From: an uncultured Pseudomonadota bacterium
Lineage (GTDB): Bacteria; Pseudomonadota; Gammaproteobacteria; Steroidobacterales; Steroidobacteraceae
Direction: 5' to 3'
DNA: 64,000 nucleotides
NCBI GenBank assembly: GCA_903868595.1
Contig: CAIPVV010000001.1
Span: forward strand, 1 to 64,000
This document shows positions 35,848 through 44,763 of this stretch, piece by piece (the first letter of the stretch is position 1; each line of letters begins with the position of its first letter). A program made the translations under genes and the position numbers. Below the pieces are notes generated by a model. It did not search any database. It was not told the origin of the DNA and saw only the letters and a program-made list of their open reading frames with translations.

Positions 35848-36035
35848 GTCCACCCCAGCAGTTGAGTAACAAGATGAGTCCAGCCAAACGAGCTATCAAT
35901 CTGCAAAGTCCCTACCCCTAGACGCCCCGCGTTTCGCGGCGGGGGCCGCGGCCGCACCACTCGGGACCGCCGGCGCGCGCCTGCGGTTCCGGTAAGCCGG
36001 GCGGCTTGCACGACGGCGGCAACCCGCGCCGTCGC

Positions 36036-36602
36036 TTACTTGCGGTGCAGGGCCGAATCAAAGTCGAACTTGTAGTCGGAATCCTGGACCTTGGGCGGCA
36101 GGTACGCCCGCAGGAACAGGGCATGACAGGCGTCGCAGCTCGACCGCAGCTGCTTGCTGGCGGCCCGCAGTTGGGTCGCGCCCTGCGCCGAGCCCATGGC
36201 CTCCGAGGCGCTCGCCGCCGCCCCGGCGAGCTGGTAGAAGGTCCCGAAGTCGGTCCAGATCCGCGGCAGCGCCAGGGTCGCGGGCATCTGCACCTTCGGG
36301 TCGTACAGGTTCGTCGTCGGCGGGAACAGGTGCGGAAGGGCCAGCAACATCGCGCCAATGGTTTCCGCGGCGGCCCGCAGCGTGTCCGCATCCCGCACTT
36401 CCTTGACCTGGATGGTGTCGATCGGCTCCATCAGGATCTCAATGTGTTCCATGAGTTCCTGTCGCGCCATAATGACGTCCTTCGGATGGGTCAGGCCCGT
36501 CCAGCCAGGCCCTGCGGCCGGAGCCGCATCGGCTGCCCGCCCGCCACCGGCCAAGGCCGCCAGGGCGAGGAGCACTGCACACGAGGCGTAGAGTCGTTTC
36601 AT
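36036..36602 (-). CDS. Periplasmic class II (c'-type) cytochrome
   Basis: A 188-residue protein from ATG 36602, with a signal peptide ending GGGRAADA. The mature protein is helical (MARQELMEHIEILMEPIDTI, RAAAETIGAMLLALPHLFPP) with a single CxxCH heme site near the C-terminus: CDACHALFLRAYLPP. The four-helix-bundle size and late heme motif identify a cytochrome c'/class II cytochrome. Placed directly downstream of a PQQ sugar dehydrogenase, it is a likely electron acceptor for that enzyme (inference). The frame runs open upstream to 36800 but that overlaps the dehydrogenase end and is not coding. Confidence 0.87.
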   Translation of the reverse strand: MKRLYASCAVLLALAALAGGGRAADAAPAAGPGWTGLTHPKDVIMARQELMEHIEILMEPIDTIQVKEVRDADTLRAAAETIGAMLLALPHLFPPTTNLYDPKVQMPATLALPRIWTDFGTFYQLAGAAASASEAMGSAQGATQLRAASKQLRSSCDACHALFLRAYLPPKVQDSDYKFDFDSALHRK

Positions 36603-36732
36603 AGGCCGCCACTCACTGCGCCGGCGGGTGCCGGCGCGATTCGGGAACATCACCCGCAGGGTGCCTGCGCACCCGCGCGGTTGCACCCCTGCTGGCCCTG
36701 CGCGCCGCCAACCCGGGTAGGCACGCCCGGGA

Positions 36733-37974
36733 TCATTGGGCCGGGCCGATCTGCAGTATGGCGCCCTTCTGCTCATCGGTGGCGACGTACAACAGGCCAT
36801 CCGGCCCCTGCTTCACGTCCCGGATCCGCTGGTGCAGGTCCGCCAACAGCGTCTCCCGGCGCAGCTCCTCCATCTTGTCGTTGAGCAGCACGCGATCCAG
36901 GCGCCCGGTACCGGGTATCTCGCCCATGCGCACGCCGCCTACGAACAGGTCGCCCTTCCATTTCGGGAGCGCGTCCCCGGTGTAGAACGTCAGGCCGGTC
37001 ACGGAGATCGACGGCATCCAGTAAATGACCGGCGGCTCGAAGCCCGCATGGGTCGGCTCATTCACCTGGGCCTGCCACGGGCCCGGATAGGTCCTGCCCA
37101 GGCTGACCACCGGCCAGCCATAGTTGCGCCCCGGCTTGAGCAGGTTGATCTCATCACCGCCGTTGGGGCCCATCTCCGATATCCACATCTCGTGGGTCTT
37201 GGGATGCTGCGTGAACCCCAGCACGCTGCGGTGGCCCATCGTATAGACCTCGGGGCGGTGACCCGCCTGGCCGACGAAGGGATTGTCGGCCGGCACGCTG
37301 CCGTCCTCCTTGAGCCGCAGGACCTTTCCCCCCAGCGAATTGGGGTTCTGGGCGTCATCGGCGGTGAAGCCCGCCGTGGCAATCCACAGCAGGCCGTCCG
37401 GCGTCAGGGTAAACGCCAGCGCACCGTGCAGGTCGTCGGCGAAGAAAACATCCTTCACGTCGCTGAGCCGGTCACCCTCTAGCCGCGCCCGGGCGATCGC
37501 GACGCCGGTGCGCTTGCCGTCCAGGGGCTTCGTGTAGCTCAGGAAGACCAGGTGGTTCTCGGCATAGCGCGGGTGAACCACGATGTTCATGTAGCCATGC
37601 ACCGCGCCCAGCGAGCCGGACTTGCCGGCATACACCGAAGCCGGCCCGCCACTGATCGGCTTGGGATCGAGCTTGCCGTGGCGAAGGATCCTCAGCTGCC
37701 CGGTGCGCTGGGTTACCAGCATCTCGCCGGTCGGCAGCCAGGCCAGGGCATAGGGGTACTCCAGGTCGCGTGCGAGGACGCTGACCCGGATGTCCTGGTT
37801 CTCGGCCGTCTTGTAGAGGAAGGGGCCCTTGCCCAGCGGCAGGTCTGCTAGGCCCGTGGGCGCCACGGGAACGCCGTTGGCAAACGGCACGGCCTGCTGG
37901 GCGCCCACCGGGACCGCGAGGCACGCAGCACAAGCCAGCGTGGCAGCGGCAATCATGCGACCTGTGGTCGTCAT
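36733..37974 (-). CDS. PQQ-dependent soluble sugar dehydrogenase-like protein
   Basis: A 413-residue exported protein: signal peptide to about AVPVGA (1-24), then a six-bladed beta-propeller of the soluble glucose/sorbosone dehydrogenase family. Diagnostic motifs are LEYPYALAWLPTGEMLVTQR, the catalytic-His region GAVHGYMNIVVHP, GHRSVLGFTQHP, SEMGPNGGDEINLLKPGRNY and RIRDVKQGPDGLLYVATDE. It would oxidise an aldose at C1 in the periplasm using PQQ. No PQQ biosynthesis genes are in the window. It sits between DUF6644 membrane proteins and the cytochrome c' gene, so an electron path from sugar to cytochrome is plausible. Confidence 0.93.
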   Translation of the reverse strand: MTTTGRMIAAATLACAACLAVPVGAQQAVPFANGVPVAPTGLADLPLGKGPFLYKTAENQDIRVSVLARDLEYPYALAWLPTGEMLVTQRTGQLRILRHGKLDPKPISGGPASVYAGKSGSLGAVHGYMNIVVHPRYAENHLVFLSYTKPLDGKRTGVAIARARLEGDRLSDVKDVFFADDLHGALAFTLTPDGLLWIATAGFTADDAQNPNSLGGKVLRLKEDGSVPADNPFVGQAGHRPEVYTMGHRSVLGFTQHPKTHEMWISEMGPNGGDEINLLKPGRNYGWPVVSLGRTYPGPWQAQVNEPTHAGFEPPVIYWMPSISVTGLTFYTGDALPKWKGDLFVGGVRMGEIPGTGRLDRVLLNDKMEELRRETLLADLHQRIRDVKQGPDGLLYVATDEQKGAILQIGPAQ

Positions 37975-38009
37975 ACTCCCCCCCTCTTCCTAGTTTTCAA
38001 ATCTGGGCG

Positions 38010-38549
38010 CTAGAAATCAAACTTGATGTTCGGATCGTCCGGCACGACGAAGTTGTAACCCTTGGTAAAGCCAATCCACCGCGCCAGCATGATGACCGTG
38101 ACCCACAGGAGGATCGACAGCAGCCCCGCGAGGCGCGCCGCGCGCGGCGGGGCAACGCCCACATCCCATCCCCCGACGCCGCGCAGGGTTGCTCCCTGGA
38201 AGATGGCCATGTTGATGCCGGCGGCGAGCAGCGCCAGCATCTTCAGGCGAAAGGCGGTATTGATGACATAGGTATTGGCATTGGCGGCGAACATCAGGCT
38301 TCCGGTCACCACCGCCAGGCCAAACGCCCACCAGGTCAGCCGCAGCAGTTCATCCGATATGCGCGTAAAGGCACGCGTGGCGTTTGGAATCCCGAGCAGC
38401 CGCAGGTCGACGATCAGGACCGTGCCGAATACCATCGTGGCCGCCAGCACATGGGTGGCCTCGACCACCGGCATGGCCTTCAGGGAGGAGCGCATCCACT
38501 CGCCTATGGCGGACGCCTGGATGTCGTTCACCAGCCCAGCAAATTCCAT
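38010..38549 (-). CDS. DUF6644-family integral membrane protein
   Basis: A 179-residue protein with four to five membrane segments. The first helix region carries MRSSLKAMPVVEATHVLAAT with a conserved His inside the membrane, followed by MVFGTVLIVDLRLLG, features of DUF6644. The C-terminus ends in a short soluble tail (NFVVPDDPNIKFDF). In-membrane His residues could ligate heme or metal (inference). It follows its paralogue at 38568-39047 by 18 bp and precedes the PQQ enzyme by 35 bp in one operon. Confidence 0.8.
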   Translation of the reverse strand: MEFAGLVNDIQASAIGEWMRSSLKAMPVVEATHVLAATMVFGTVLIVDLRLLGIPNATRAFTRISDELLRLTWWAFGLAVVTGSLMFAANANTYVINTAFRLKMLALLAAGINMAIFQGATLRGVGGWDVGVAPPRAARLAGLLSILLWVTVIMLARWIGFTKGYNFVVPDDPNIKFDF

Positions 38550-38567
38550 AACTGAAGAGCCCGTAAT

Positions 38568-39047
38568 TCAGGTGTGTGAGGAGAGCGACTGCCAGACTTC
38601 CACGTCATAGGCGATCGCCCGACCGAGGAAGATGACACCGATCCACAGGACGATGAGTCCGACGGCCAGGGGCCGCGCCGCGGCACTGGCGGGCGCCCGT
38701 CCCAAGCGCAGCGTGACGAGGAGCGCGACGACCAGCAGGACCATCTTGACCCAGAACGAGGTGGCGCCGAACTCGCGGCCCGGCTCCCCGACGATGAGCA
38801 CGACGCCGGTAATCGCCATGACCAGCAGCGCCCGCCACATCCACGGCGCAAAGCGCAGCCAGACGAGCTCGAACGGCTCATCCGCACGCATCCGGCCCAG
38901 CACGCGCAGCGCGATCATCAGGCTCGACACGAATACGATGCCGATCATCAGGATGTGGATGCACTGAACCAGCGGCACGATCCAGCCCACGGACTGGATC
39001 GTCTGGCTGACGGCCGTGGCATGCAGCCACGCGGCAAACTCGGCCAT
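38568..39047 (-). CDS. DUF6644-family integral membrane protein, second copy
   Basis: A 159-residue membrane protein with about four helices. It shares with the adjacent paralogue the pattern of an N-terminal amphipathic stretch (WLHATAVSQTIQSVGWIVPL) and an in-membrane QCIHILMIGIVFVSSLMIAL, giving a His in the same position as VEATHVLAAT there. It contains WKMVLL-like and LGRAIAYDVE segments at the C-terminus. With its partner it may form a heterodimer embedded in the inner membrane that serves the DUF6152 and cytochrome proteins. No experimental function is known to me. Confidence 0.8.
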   Translation of the reverse strand: MAEFAAWLHATAVSQTIQSVGWIVPLVQCIHILMIGIVFVSSLMIALRVLGRMRADEPFELVWLRFAPWMWRALLVMAITGVVLIVGEPGREFGATSFWVKMVLLVVALLVTLRLGRAPASAAARPLAVGLIVLWIGVIFLGRAIAYDVEVWQSLSSHT

Positions 39048-39055
39048 CGCAGTGC

Positions 39056-39562
39056 TCAGCGAGCCGGCGCCGCGCCGGGCAGCTGGCCGCCACCGATCGT
39101 CACGTGGCCCTCCACGCTGTCACACTGCATGCCCGGCGCAGGCGGCTTTTTCTCCGGGCACTTGTAGATGGAGCCCGGGTTGACGCGCGCACCGGCCTTC
39201 TCGCCGCTGCGAAGCGGGTGCAAGCCCACCGAGAATATCGTGCCCGGCGGAAAGGTGCCGACCGAAATACCGTCCGCGGCAGCCTGCGCCGAGCCGGTCA
39301 TTTCCACCGCCCAGATCACCGGCTTGCCGTCCTCGCCGCGCTGCACGTTCTTGCGCTCCTCGTTCATCGGCGCGAAGAAGATCTGCAGGTGGTTGGCGTC
39401 CGGGTTGACCCGCGTCACGACGCCCGTGAACATGAGCGTCTGCTCCATGTTGTACAGGGCGAAGGAATGGTGGGCGATGGCGGGCGCCGTGGCCGCAACG
39501 CCGGCGACCAGCGCCAGGGATGCGGCAACCTGGAACAGCCCGGCTTTCTTTTTCATTTCCAT
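39056..39562 (-). CDS. DUF6152 family exported protein, second copy
   Basis: A 168-residue protein with a signal peptide ending PAIAHHS; mature residues start with the HHS hallmark, then FALYNMEQTLMFTGVVTRVN and HLQIFFAP, the DUF6152 core strands. The C-terminal half adds a family-typical SVGLHPLRSGEKAGA and a Cys pair (YKCPEKK, MQCDSVEG) that could form a disulfide. GGAG lies upstream of ATG 39562. Eight bases separate its end from the DUF6644 gene and 15 bases its start from the upstream gene end, so it is within the operon. Confidence 0.85.
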   Translation of the reverse strand: MEMKKKAGLFQVAASLALVAGVAATAPAIAHHSFALYNMEQTLMFTGVVTRVNPDANHLQIFFAPMNEERKNVQRGEDGKPVIWAVEMTGSAQAAADGISVGTFPPGTIFSVGLHPLRSGEKAGARVNPGSIYKCPEKKPPAPGMQCDSVEGHVTIGGGQLPGAAPAR

Positions 39563-39577
39563 GCTCGTCGTTCTCCG

Positions 39578-40963
39578 TCAATCGAACTTAAAGATGTCTT
39601 CTTCCTTGGGCTTTTCCATGCCCTTCTCGAAATACTGCTCCCAGTTCTGCGCCCAGGGACGGCCATACATGTCCGGCACCTTGTAGGGTACCGTTTGGCC
39701 CGGCGAGACGGCAGTGGCCTTGCCTTCGATCGGCAGGATCGTCGGGATGCACTCGATGAAGACGAACGGATCCGCCTTGCTGAAATCGGCGGACTTCACG
39801 TAGTTGCGCACGATGCGGACAGGCTGCCGCAGCGCCTCCGGATCGTAGAAGATCGCCTCGTGGTTCAGGCCCAGGAACTTGCCCTTGGCGTCGCGGTTGG
39901 GCGAATAGATCTCGATGGTCTGCAGCTTGTTGGAGTGCTCGTAGGCGCCGTGGTTCATCCAGCCCTGGACGTTGGCCGTCCAGGTGATCAGCACGTCCTT
40001 GTCCCAGAACCCGACCGTCTCCCCGTACCAGCGCGGCACGTCCGCGCCCAGGTGCGGCCCGGAGCCGTCCATCTTGAACTCGCGGCCGACGTACACGTTC
40101 GTGATGAAGTTGTCGGCGACGCCCGCCAGGATCTGCACCAGCTGCGGCGTGACGATGATGTCCCAGTCCCAGGTCGCATATTCGTGCCAGCGGCGCATGA
40201 AGCCCTCGGGCCAGCAGTACTGCGAGGGCCACTGCGCGCGGTTCGTGTTGCCCTCGTGGTAGGCCTGCTGGACCATGCGCTTCTGGTATTCGGGCGTGAG
40301 CAGCGAGAGGATCGTGGTCATCTGGTTGTGCCGCATGCGGTACCACCACCAGTTGTTGCCCGGCGTACGGATCGACTGCAGGTACCGGCCGCTCCATTCG
40401 CCCGGGACGGTCGCATAGGTGTGCTGGGCCGGCCCGCCGCGCTTCTTGGTCTCGGCCAGCAGCGCCTCGTAGTGTTCTCTCGCCGTCTTGAAGGGATACG
40501 GGCTGACGATGGCCTCGCGCGGATAGTCGCGATCGCAGCGGCCCCAGGCGGCAGTCTTCGACCCGGCCTCCCCGATCAGCCGCGGGCCCGTGGCGCCCCA
40601 CTGCTCCTCGATGCCTACCGGGCTGTTGCAGCGGAAGTAGCGCGGATCGGTCCACAGCGCCCGGTCCTTGTAGAAGTCCTTGGAGGTGAACAGGTCGACC
40701 GGCAGGGGCGTGATCCCGGGGGGAACGGCGCCGTCGCGCGCCAGACCGACGAAGGTTCCGGCCGGGGGGTCGTTCAGGCGGGTCGGCGCAGGACCGCGAG
40801 TGGCCGTCGCGCCCACAATCTCGTACTTGGCGATGTCCGCGAGCACGGGTGCACCCCGGCCGACGCTTTTGAATCCCGGATTGGCGACCTGCTGCGCACC
40901 GGCGATCCCCGCTGTAAACCACAGCACCGCCACTGCACATGTCCGCCAGACATGGTCTTGCAT
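39578..40963 (-). CDS. Large exported protein of unknown function, first gene of the redox operon
   Basis: A 461-residue product from ATG 40963 (AGGGCGGGG upstream) with signal peptide ending TAGIAGAQQ. The body is rich in Trp/Tyr and has [70 protein letters not shown] and [16 protein letters not shown] do not recognise a named enzyme family. The VGxWxxDxLxxxT motif resembles that of the lipoprotein at 35014-35847. Exported and co-transcribed with DUF6152, DUF6644, PQQ dehydrogenase and cytochrome genes, it may be a substrate-binding or catalytic subunit of that system. The frame runs upstream to 41383 but the extra part is Arg/Pro-rich and overlaps the divergent promoter region. Confidence 0.82.
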   Translation of the reverse strand: MQDHVWRTCAVAVLWFTAGIAGAQQVANPGFKSVGRGAPVLADIAKYEIVGATATRGPAPTRLNDPPAGTFVGLARDGAVPPGITPLPVDLFTSKDFYKDRALWTDPRYFRCNSPVGIEEQWGATGPRLIGEAGSKTAAWGRCDRDYPREAIVSPYPFKTAREHYEALLAETKKRGGPAQHTYATVPGEWSGRYLQSIRTPGNNWWWYRMRHNQMTTILSLLTPEYQKRMVQQAYHEGNTNRAQWPSQYCWPEGFMRRWHEYATWDWDIIVTPQLVQILAGVADNFITNVYVGREFKMDGSGPHLGADVPRWYGETVGFWDKDVLITWTANVQGWMNHGAYEHSNKLQTIEIYSPNRDAKGKFLGLNHEAIFYDPEALRQPVRIVRNYVKSADFSKADPFVFIECIPTILPIEGKATAVSPGQTVPYKVPDMYGRPWAQNWEQYFEKGMEKPKEEDIFKFD

Positions 40964-41340
40964 GTCCCCGCCCTTCGATATTCTTGACCTTGACCCTGCT
41001 GATACTAGTTCGAAACACGCCGCGGCGCACACTTGCTCGCCCCCTCCGGAAGGAATTGATCCCGGACTTTGTCCATCCTCACGGGGTTGGGCAAGACATC
41101 GCGCCGCCGAGTTCCGGGTCCCGCAAAAAATCGGGCGAGACGCACCGTCTCTCGCCAACCGGTCGCCTGCGGCCGCTGCCCTGTCCTGGCGCCCCCGCTC
41201 ACGGCCCGGGCCCAGCCCACCGGCCCGCCTTCCGGGGCTCGAACGCGCATCAGGCGCCGCCCGCGACCGACGGCCCCGCCGGGGCCGTGGCCGTGGCGGC
41301 CGGGGCTGGTTAGACTCAGGCTCCACCTGGGGGTCCCGAC
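40964..41340. other. Divergent promoter region, redox operon and amidohydrolase
   Basis: 377 bases with no supported gene. It must contain the promoters of the minus-strand redox operon and of the plus-strand amidohydrolase, but no clear operator or -35/-10 pair stands out. Confidence 0.4.
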
Positions 41341-42618
41341 ATGACAACAAGAACAACGATACTGGGCGGCCTGTCCGCCGCACTGCTCCTCTGCGGCGCG
41401 GCTGCCAGCGCCCAGTCCCTGACCATTACCAACGCCCGCATCCTGGTCGGCAACGGCACTGTCATCGACCACGGCAGCCTCGTCGTGCGTGACGGCAGGA
41501 TTGCCGCCGTCTCGGCCGGCGTACCGGCCGCCAGCGCCGGCCGGGTCATCGACGCCCACGGCAAGACCGTCATGCCGGGCTACATCGATGCCCATCGCCA
41601 CGTCGTCCAGGGCAACCCCACCGAATGGCTGGAGAAGACAGCCGCGCACCAGCTGCAGGACTTCCTGGACGCGGGCTTTACCACGGTACTGGGCGCGATC
41701 GACCCGCCGCAGCTCATCGAGGCGCGCAAGCGGATCGAGGCCGGCCGGATGAAGGGACCGCGGCTGTACGTCGGGGCGATCATCCCCTTGGCGGGCGCCC
41801 TGCCGCCGTCCCCCAAGGCCGCTGCCGCGCCGCCGGGCGACCCGGCTCGCACGGACCCGGCCCGCTTGCCGCTGGGCACCCAAGCCGCTCCGGCCATTCC
41901 CCGCGAGCAGACACTGCGCATGATCGAGGCCGCCAAGGCCGCCGGGTACGACTACCTGAAGACGGTCATGAACGCCACGCCCGGTGGGCCGGAGATCGCC
42001 ACGCAGAAGTTCGTGGTCGAGGAAGGCATCAAGCGCGGCATGCCCACCATCACCCACGCCGTGAGCGTGCGCGACACGCTGGCGGCGCTGGAAGGCAAGC
42101 CCGCCCTGCTCGTGCACACGCCGCACATCGGCGACCTGGGCAGCGACCCCGTGGCGCTGAAGCGGATCATCGATGCGCACATCCCGATGACCTCCACGCT
42201 GCAGGTCTTCCTGCCGCACTTCGGCCGGGACGGCAAGCCGCTGTTCCGGGATGGCGGTCCCTTTCCCTTCGACACGCTCTCCAGCGCCGGCCAGGGGCCC
42301 GTCAATGCCCGCCTGCTGTGGGAGGCTGGGCTGAAGGACTACGGCTATGGCACGGACACCCAGTGGCCGCCCAAGGAGTCGCTGTTCGATGAGCTGCGCG
42401 CGCTGTCGCTGGTGTTCTCCCCCGCCGAAATCGTCACGATCCTGACCAAGAACGCGGGCCTGGCAACCATGCATGGCAGCGAGATCGGCACGCTGGAGCC
42501 GGGCAAGCGGGCGGACATCGTCATCGTCAACGGCGACCCGCTCGCCCGCAGCGCCGACCTGCTGAACGTCGTGACGACGATCAAGGGCGGCGAGGTGGTG
42601 TTCGAGAAGCGTCCCTAG
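41341..42618 (+). CDS. Exported amidohydrolase (imidazolonepropionase-like)
   Basis: A 425-residue metal-dependent hydrolase with a signal peptide (to about ASAQS, residue 25). The composite beta-sandwich strands come first ([29 protein letters not shown]), then the TIM barrel with the first metal-binding motif HxH-like [26 protein letters not shown] and YGTDTQ (metal Asp region), and the return of the sandwich: [16 protein letters not shown]. Enzymes of this type cleave cyclic amides, dipeptides or aryl esters. The substrate is not predictable. It is divergent from the redox operon and followed by a hairpin. Confidence 0.9.
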   Translation: MTTRTTILGGLSAALLLCGAAASAQSLTITNARILVGNGTVIDHGSLVVRDGRIAAVSAGVPAASAGRVIDAHGKTVMPGYIDAHRHVVQGNPTEWLEKTAAHQLQDFLDAGFTTVLGAIDPPQLIEARKRIEAGRMKGPRLYVGAIIPLAGALPPSPKAAAAPPGDPARTDPARLPLGTQAAPAIPREQTLRMIEAAKAAGYDYLKTVMNATPGGPEIATQKFVVEEGIKRGMPTITHAVSVRDTLAALEGKPALLVHTPHIGDLGSDPVALKRIIDAHIPMTSTLQVFLPHFGRDGKPLFRDGGPFPFDTLSSAGQGPVNARLLWEAGLKDYGYGTDTQWPPKESLFDELRALSLVFSPAEIVTILTKNAGLATMHGSEIGTLEPGKRADIVIVNGDPLARSADLLNVVTTIKGGEVVFEKRP

Positions 42619-42630
42619 AGCAATGCCGGA

Positions 42631-42655
42631 GCGTCGATGCGCAGCGCATCGACGC
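42631..42655. terminator. Perfect 10-bp hairpin between convergent genes
   Basis: GCGTCGATGC (42631-42640), loop GCAGC, GCATCGACGC (42646-42655). It lies 12 bp after the amidohydrolase stop and 53 bp before the end of the convergent SDR gene. It lacks a T-tract, so it is probably a bidirectional transcript end or stabiliser. Confidence 0.55.
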
Positions 42656-42707
42656 CCCGTCGCGGCCACCCGGCGACGCGGGCGCGCCCCGACCGGACCG
42701 CGCAAGC

Positions 42708-43496
42708 CTAGAAGGTGGAGCGCGTTGAACCGCCGTCCATCACGATGCTCTGCCCGGTGATATAGCCGGCAAACTGGCTGCACAGCAGGCAGACCAGGGC
42801 ACCCACATCCTGCGACTCCCCGAAGCGGCCGGCCGCGATCCGGAAGCCCTCCACCATGCGGGCCACCTCCACGTCATAGCTGCTGCCGTTCTGCTCGGCG
42901 CGCGCCGTCAGCTGATCGTGGATGGCCGCTGTGTGGAACATGCCGGGCAGCACGTTGTTGATCGTCACGTTGTGCCGGGCCACGGCCAGCGCCACCGCCC
43001 CGGAGTAGTTGACCAGCGCCGCGCGCGGGGCACCGGAGAGGATGCGCAGTTCCAGCGGATACTTCGCCGCAACCGTGGCGATGTTGACGATACGGCCCCA
43101 GCGGCGCGCCACCATGCCGTCCAGCGCGGCCTTGATGAACTGCACGGGCCCGAGCAGCGAGGTATCCAGCGTCGCCTGCCACTGCGCGGCATCGATCTGC
43201 CGGTAGTCCGGCGTCATCGGAGGCGGCGAGCAGGTCCCGACCAGGATATCCGGCTCCGGGCAGGCGGCAAAGATGCGCTCCCTACCCTCCGGCGTACCGT
43301 GGTCCACGGCGATCGGCACTACGCGCACACCGGTTTGCGCTGCGATCTCCTTGGCGGTCGCCAGGAGCCGTGCCTCGCCTCGCGCGGAGATGACCAGGTC
43401 CACCCCCTCGCGCGCCAGCGCCAGCGCCGCGGCCTTGCCCATGCCGGCACTGGCTCCGTTGACGATGGCCCGGCGACCGGCAATGCCCATATCCAT
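42708..43496 (-). CDS. Atypical SDR-family oxidoreductase lacking the Tyr-x3-Lys pair
   Basis: A 262-residue protein from ATG 43496 with GGAG upstream. The Rossmann cofactor loop is NGASAGMGKAAALALA, and the strand order is normal up to RIVNIATVAAKYP. The usual YxxxK is replaced: the aligned segment is SGAPRAALVNYSG, with Ser and Arg in the Tyr and Lys positions. The VNNAG region reads VGTCSPPPM. This pattern is known in the 3-ketoacyl-ACP-reductase-like subgroup that has GGPPP and SNxxRA in those places. It ends MDGGSTRSTF. The gene is divergent from the TauD dioxygenase. Function unknown; it may not be a classical dehydrogenase. Confidence 0.88.
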   Translation of the reverse strand: MDMGIAGRRAIVNGASAGMGKAAALALAREGVDLVISARGEARLLATAKEIAAQTGVRVVPIAVDHGTPEGRERIFAACPEPDILVGTCSPPPMTPDYRQIDAAQWQATLDTSLLGPVQFIKAALDGMVARRWGRIVNIATVAAKYPLELRILSGAPRAALVNYSGAVALAVARHNVTINNVLPGMFHTAAIHDQLTARAEQNGSSYDVEVARMVEGFRIAAGRFGESQDVGALVCLLCSQFAGYITGQSIVMDGGSTRSTF

Positions 43497-43669
43497 TGTC
43501 GCGCGCTCCTGCTGCTCCTCGGGGGAGGGCAGTTTAAAGGCATCGCGAACCTCGTGCGGCACTCTCGGCCACCGCCACGGGCTTGCCCCTGCCCCGGAAC
43601 ACGTCGTGCGGCGGCCCCGCCCACCCCATCCATCGGGTTTATAGGTGACATGTGGGAGAATGATTTCCA

Positions 43670-43697
43670 GCGCACCGTGCTTCGTAATACGGTGCGC
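43670..43697. promoter_or_regulatory. Inverted repeat between SDR and TauD genes, candidate operator
   Basis: GCGCACCGT (43670-43678), 10-bp spacer, ACGGTGCGC (43689-43697): perfect 9-bp arms, centre-to-centre 19 bp. That spacing places both half-sites near the same helix face. It is 83 bp before the TauD start in the divergent region. No regulator gene adjoins. Confidence 0.5.
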
Positions 43698-43779
43698 GCG
43701 GATTCACGAGACAGGCGTCGCTGCCGAGCTGGGCGCAAGGGCCGGCCGTGGACCCCTATCAACGGCTCAGGAACAGATC

Positions 43780-44703
43780 ATGCGATTACATCCGACAGGC
43801 AAGTTCGAAAATTTCGCGGCGCAATACGCGCATATCGAGGCACGGCCGCTGGCCGCGGCCATGGGCGTGGAGGTCAGCGGGGTCGACCTGACACGTCTCT
43901 CGGATGGGCAGTTCGAGGAAATTCGCCACGCGCTGTACCGACACAAGATGGTGTTCCTTCGCAACCAGCGGCTGACCCACGCGCAGCAAGAGGCCTTCAG
44001 CCTGCGGTTCGGACCCTTTGCCGTGGATGCCTACACCCAGGGCGTGCCGGGGCATGCGGACGTGCATCCGCTGATCAAGGAGGCCGATGACCGCTCGGAG
44101 ATGGTGTTCGGGGAGGGCTGGCACACCGACTCGCCCTTCATGCCCGAGCCGCCGTCCATCACGATCCTGCGCTCGGTGCAGATACCGGCCTTTGGTGGCG
44201 ATACGATCTGGGCCAATTCGGCGCTCGCCTACACCATGCTGAGCGACACCTACAAGCGGCTCGTGAACGAGCTGCGCGTGCATTTTTCACTGGGCGAGGT
44301 CCTCAAGTCCGTGCACCGCGCGGTGGAGGTCAGCGACAGCCCGATCGGCCGCCTGGCTGCTACGCGCGAAGCCACGCAGCTCTCCGAGGACCTGCAGCGC
44401 AAGATCAAAGGCAACATCCATCCGATGGTGAGGACCCACCCGGTCACGGGCGAGAAGGCCCTGTACGTGGACATGGCCTACGCCGTGGGCATCGACGGCA
44501 TGACGCCGGAGGAATCGGCGCCCATCCTGCAGTTCCTGGGCGAGCACATCGTGCAGCACGCCTTTACCTGCCGCCTGCGCTGGGAGCCGGACATGGTGGC
44601 CTTCTGGGACAATCGCCTCTGCGTGCACCAGGCCTTCAACGACTACCAGGGCAGCCGGCGCGAGATGTACCGCACGACCGTCGTGGGCGAGAAGCCGCGC
44701 TAG
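43780..44703 (+). CDS. TauD/TfdA-family Fe(II)/2-oxoglutarate dioxygenase
   Basis: A 307-residue enzyme from ATG 43780, AGGA eight bases upstream. The facial triad is His115 and Asp117 in GEGWHTDSPF and distal His283 in LCVHQAFNDYQG; the 2-oxoglutarate-binding Arg is in REMYRTTV (Arg298 likely). The N-terminus has GVEVSGVDLTRL and VFLRNQRLT, typical of the family. Members hydroxylate taurine, alkyl sulfates, phenoxyacetates or other small acids, releasing e.g. sulfite or an aldehyde. The substrate is not evident. The frame runs upstream to 43645 through the operator region, so the shorter start is chosen. Confidence 0.93.
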   Translation: MRLHPTGKFENFAAQYAHIEARPLAAAMGVEVSGVDLTRLSDGQFEEIRHALYRHKMVFLRNQRLTHAQQEAFSLRFGPFAVDAYTQGVPGHADVHPLIKEADDRSEMVFGEGWHTDSPFMPEPPSITILRSVQIPAFGGDTIWANSALAYTMLSDTYKRLVNELRVHFSLGEVLKSVHRAVEVSDSPIGRLAATREATQLSEDLQRKIKGNIHPMVRTHPVTGEKALYVDMAYAVGIDGMTPEESAPILQFLGEHIVQHAFTCRLRWEPDMVAFWDNRLCVHQAFNDYQGSRREMYRTTVVGEKPR

Positions 44704-44763
44704 GCCGGCGGCCCTGACGGCGTCGCGGCGGCGTGCCTGCCGCGACGCAGCCGCCCCGCCAAC

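Noticed and set aside
39104-40987. 627-codon plus-strand open frame
   Set aside because: Antisense to two genes of the redox operon with signal peptides and family motifs; translation is Arg/Val/Leu-rich shadow.
41005-42783. 592-codon minus-strand open frame
   Set aside because: Antisense to the amidohydrolase, which has clear metal motifs.
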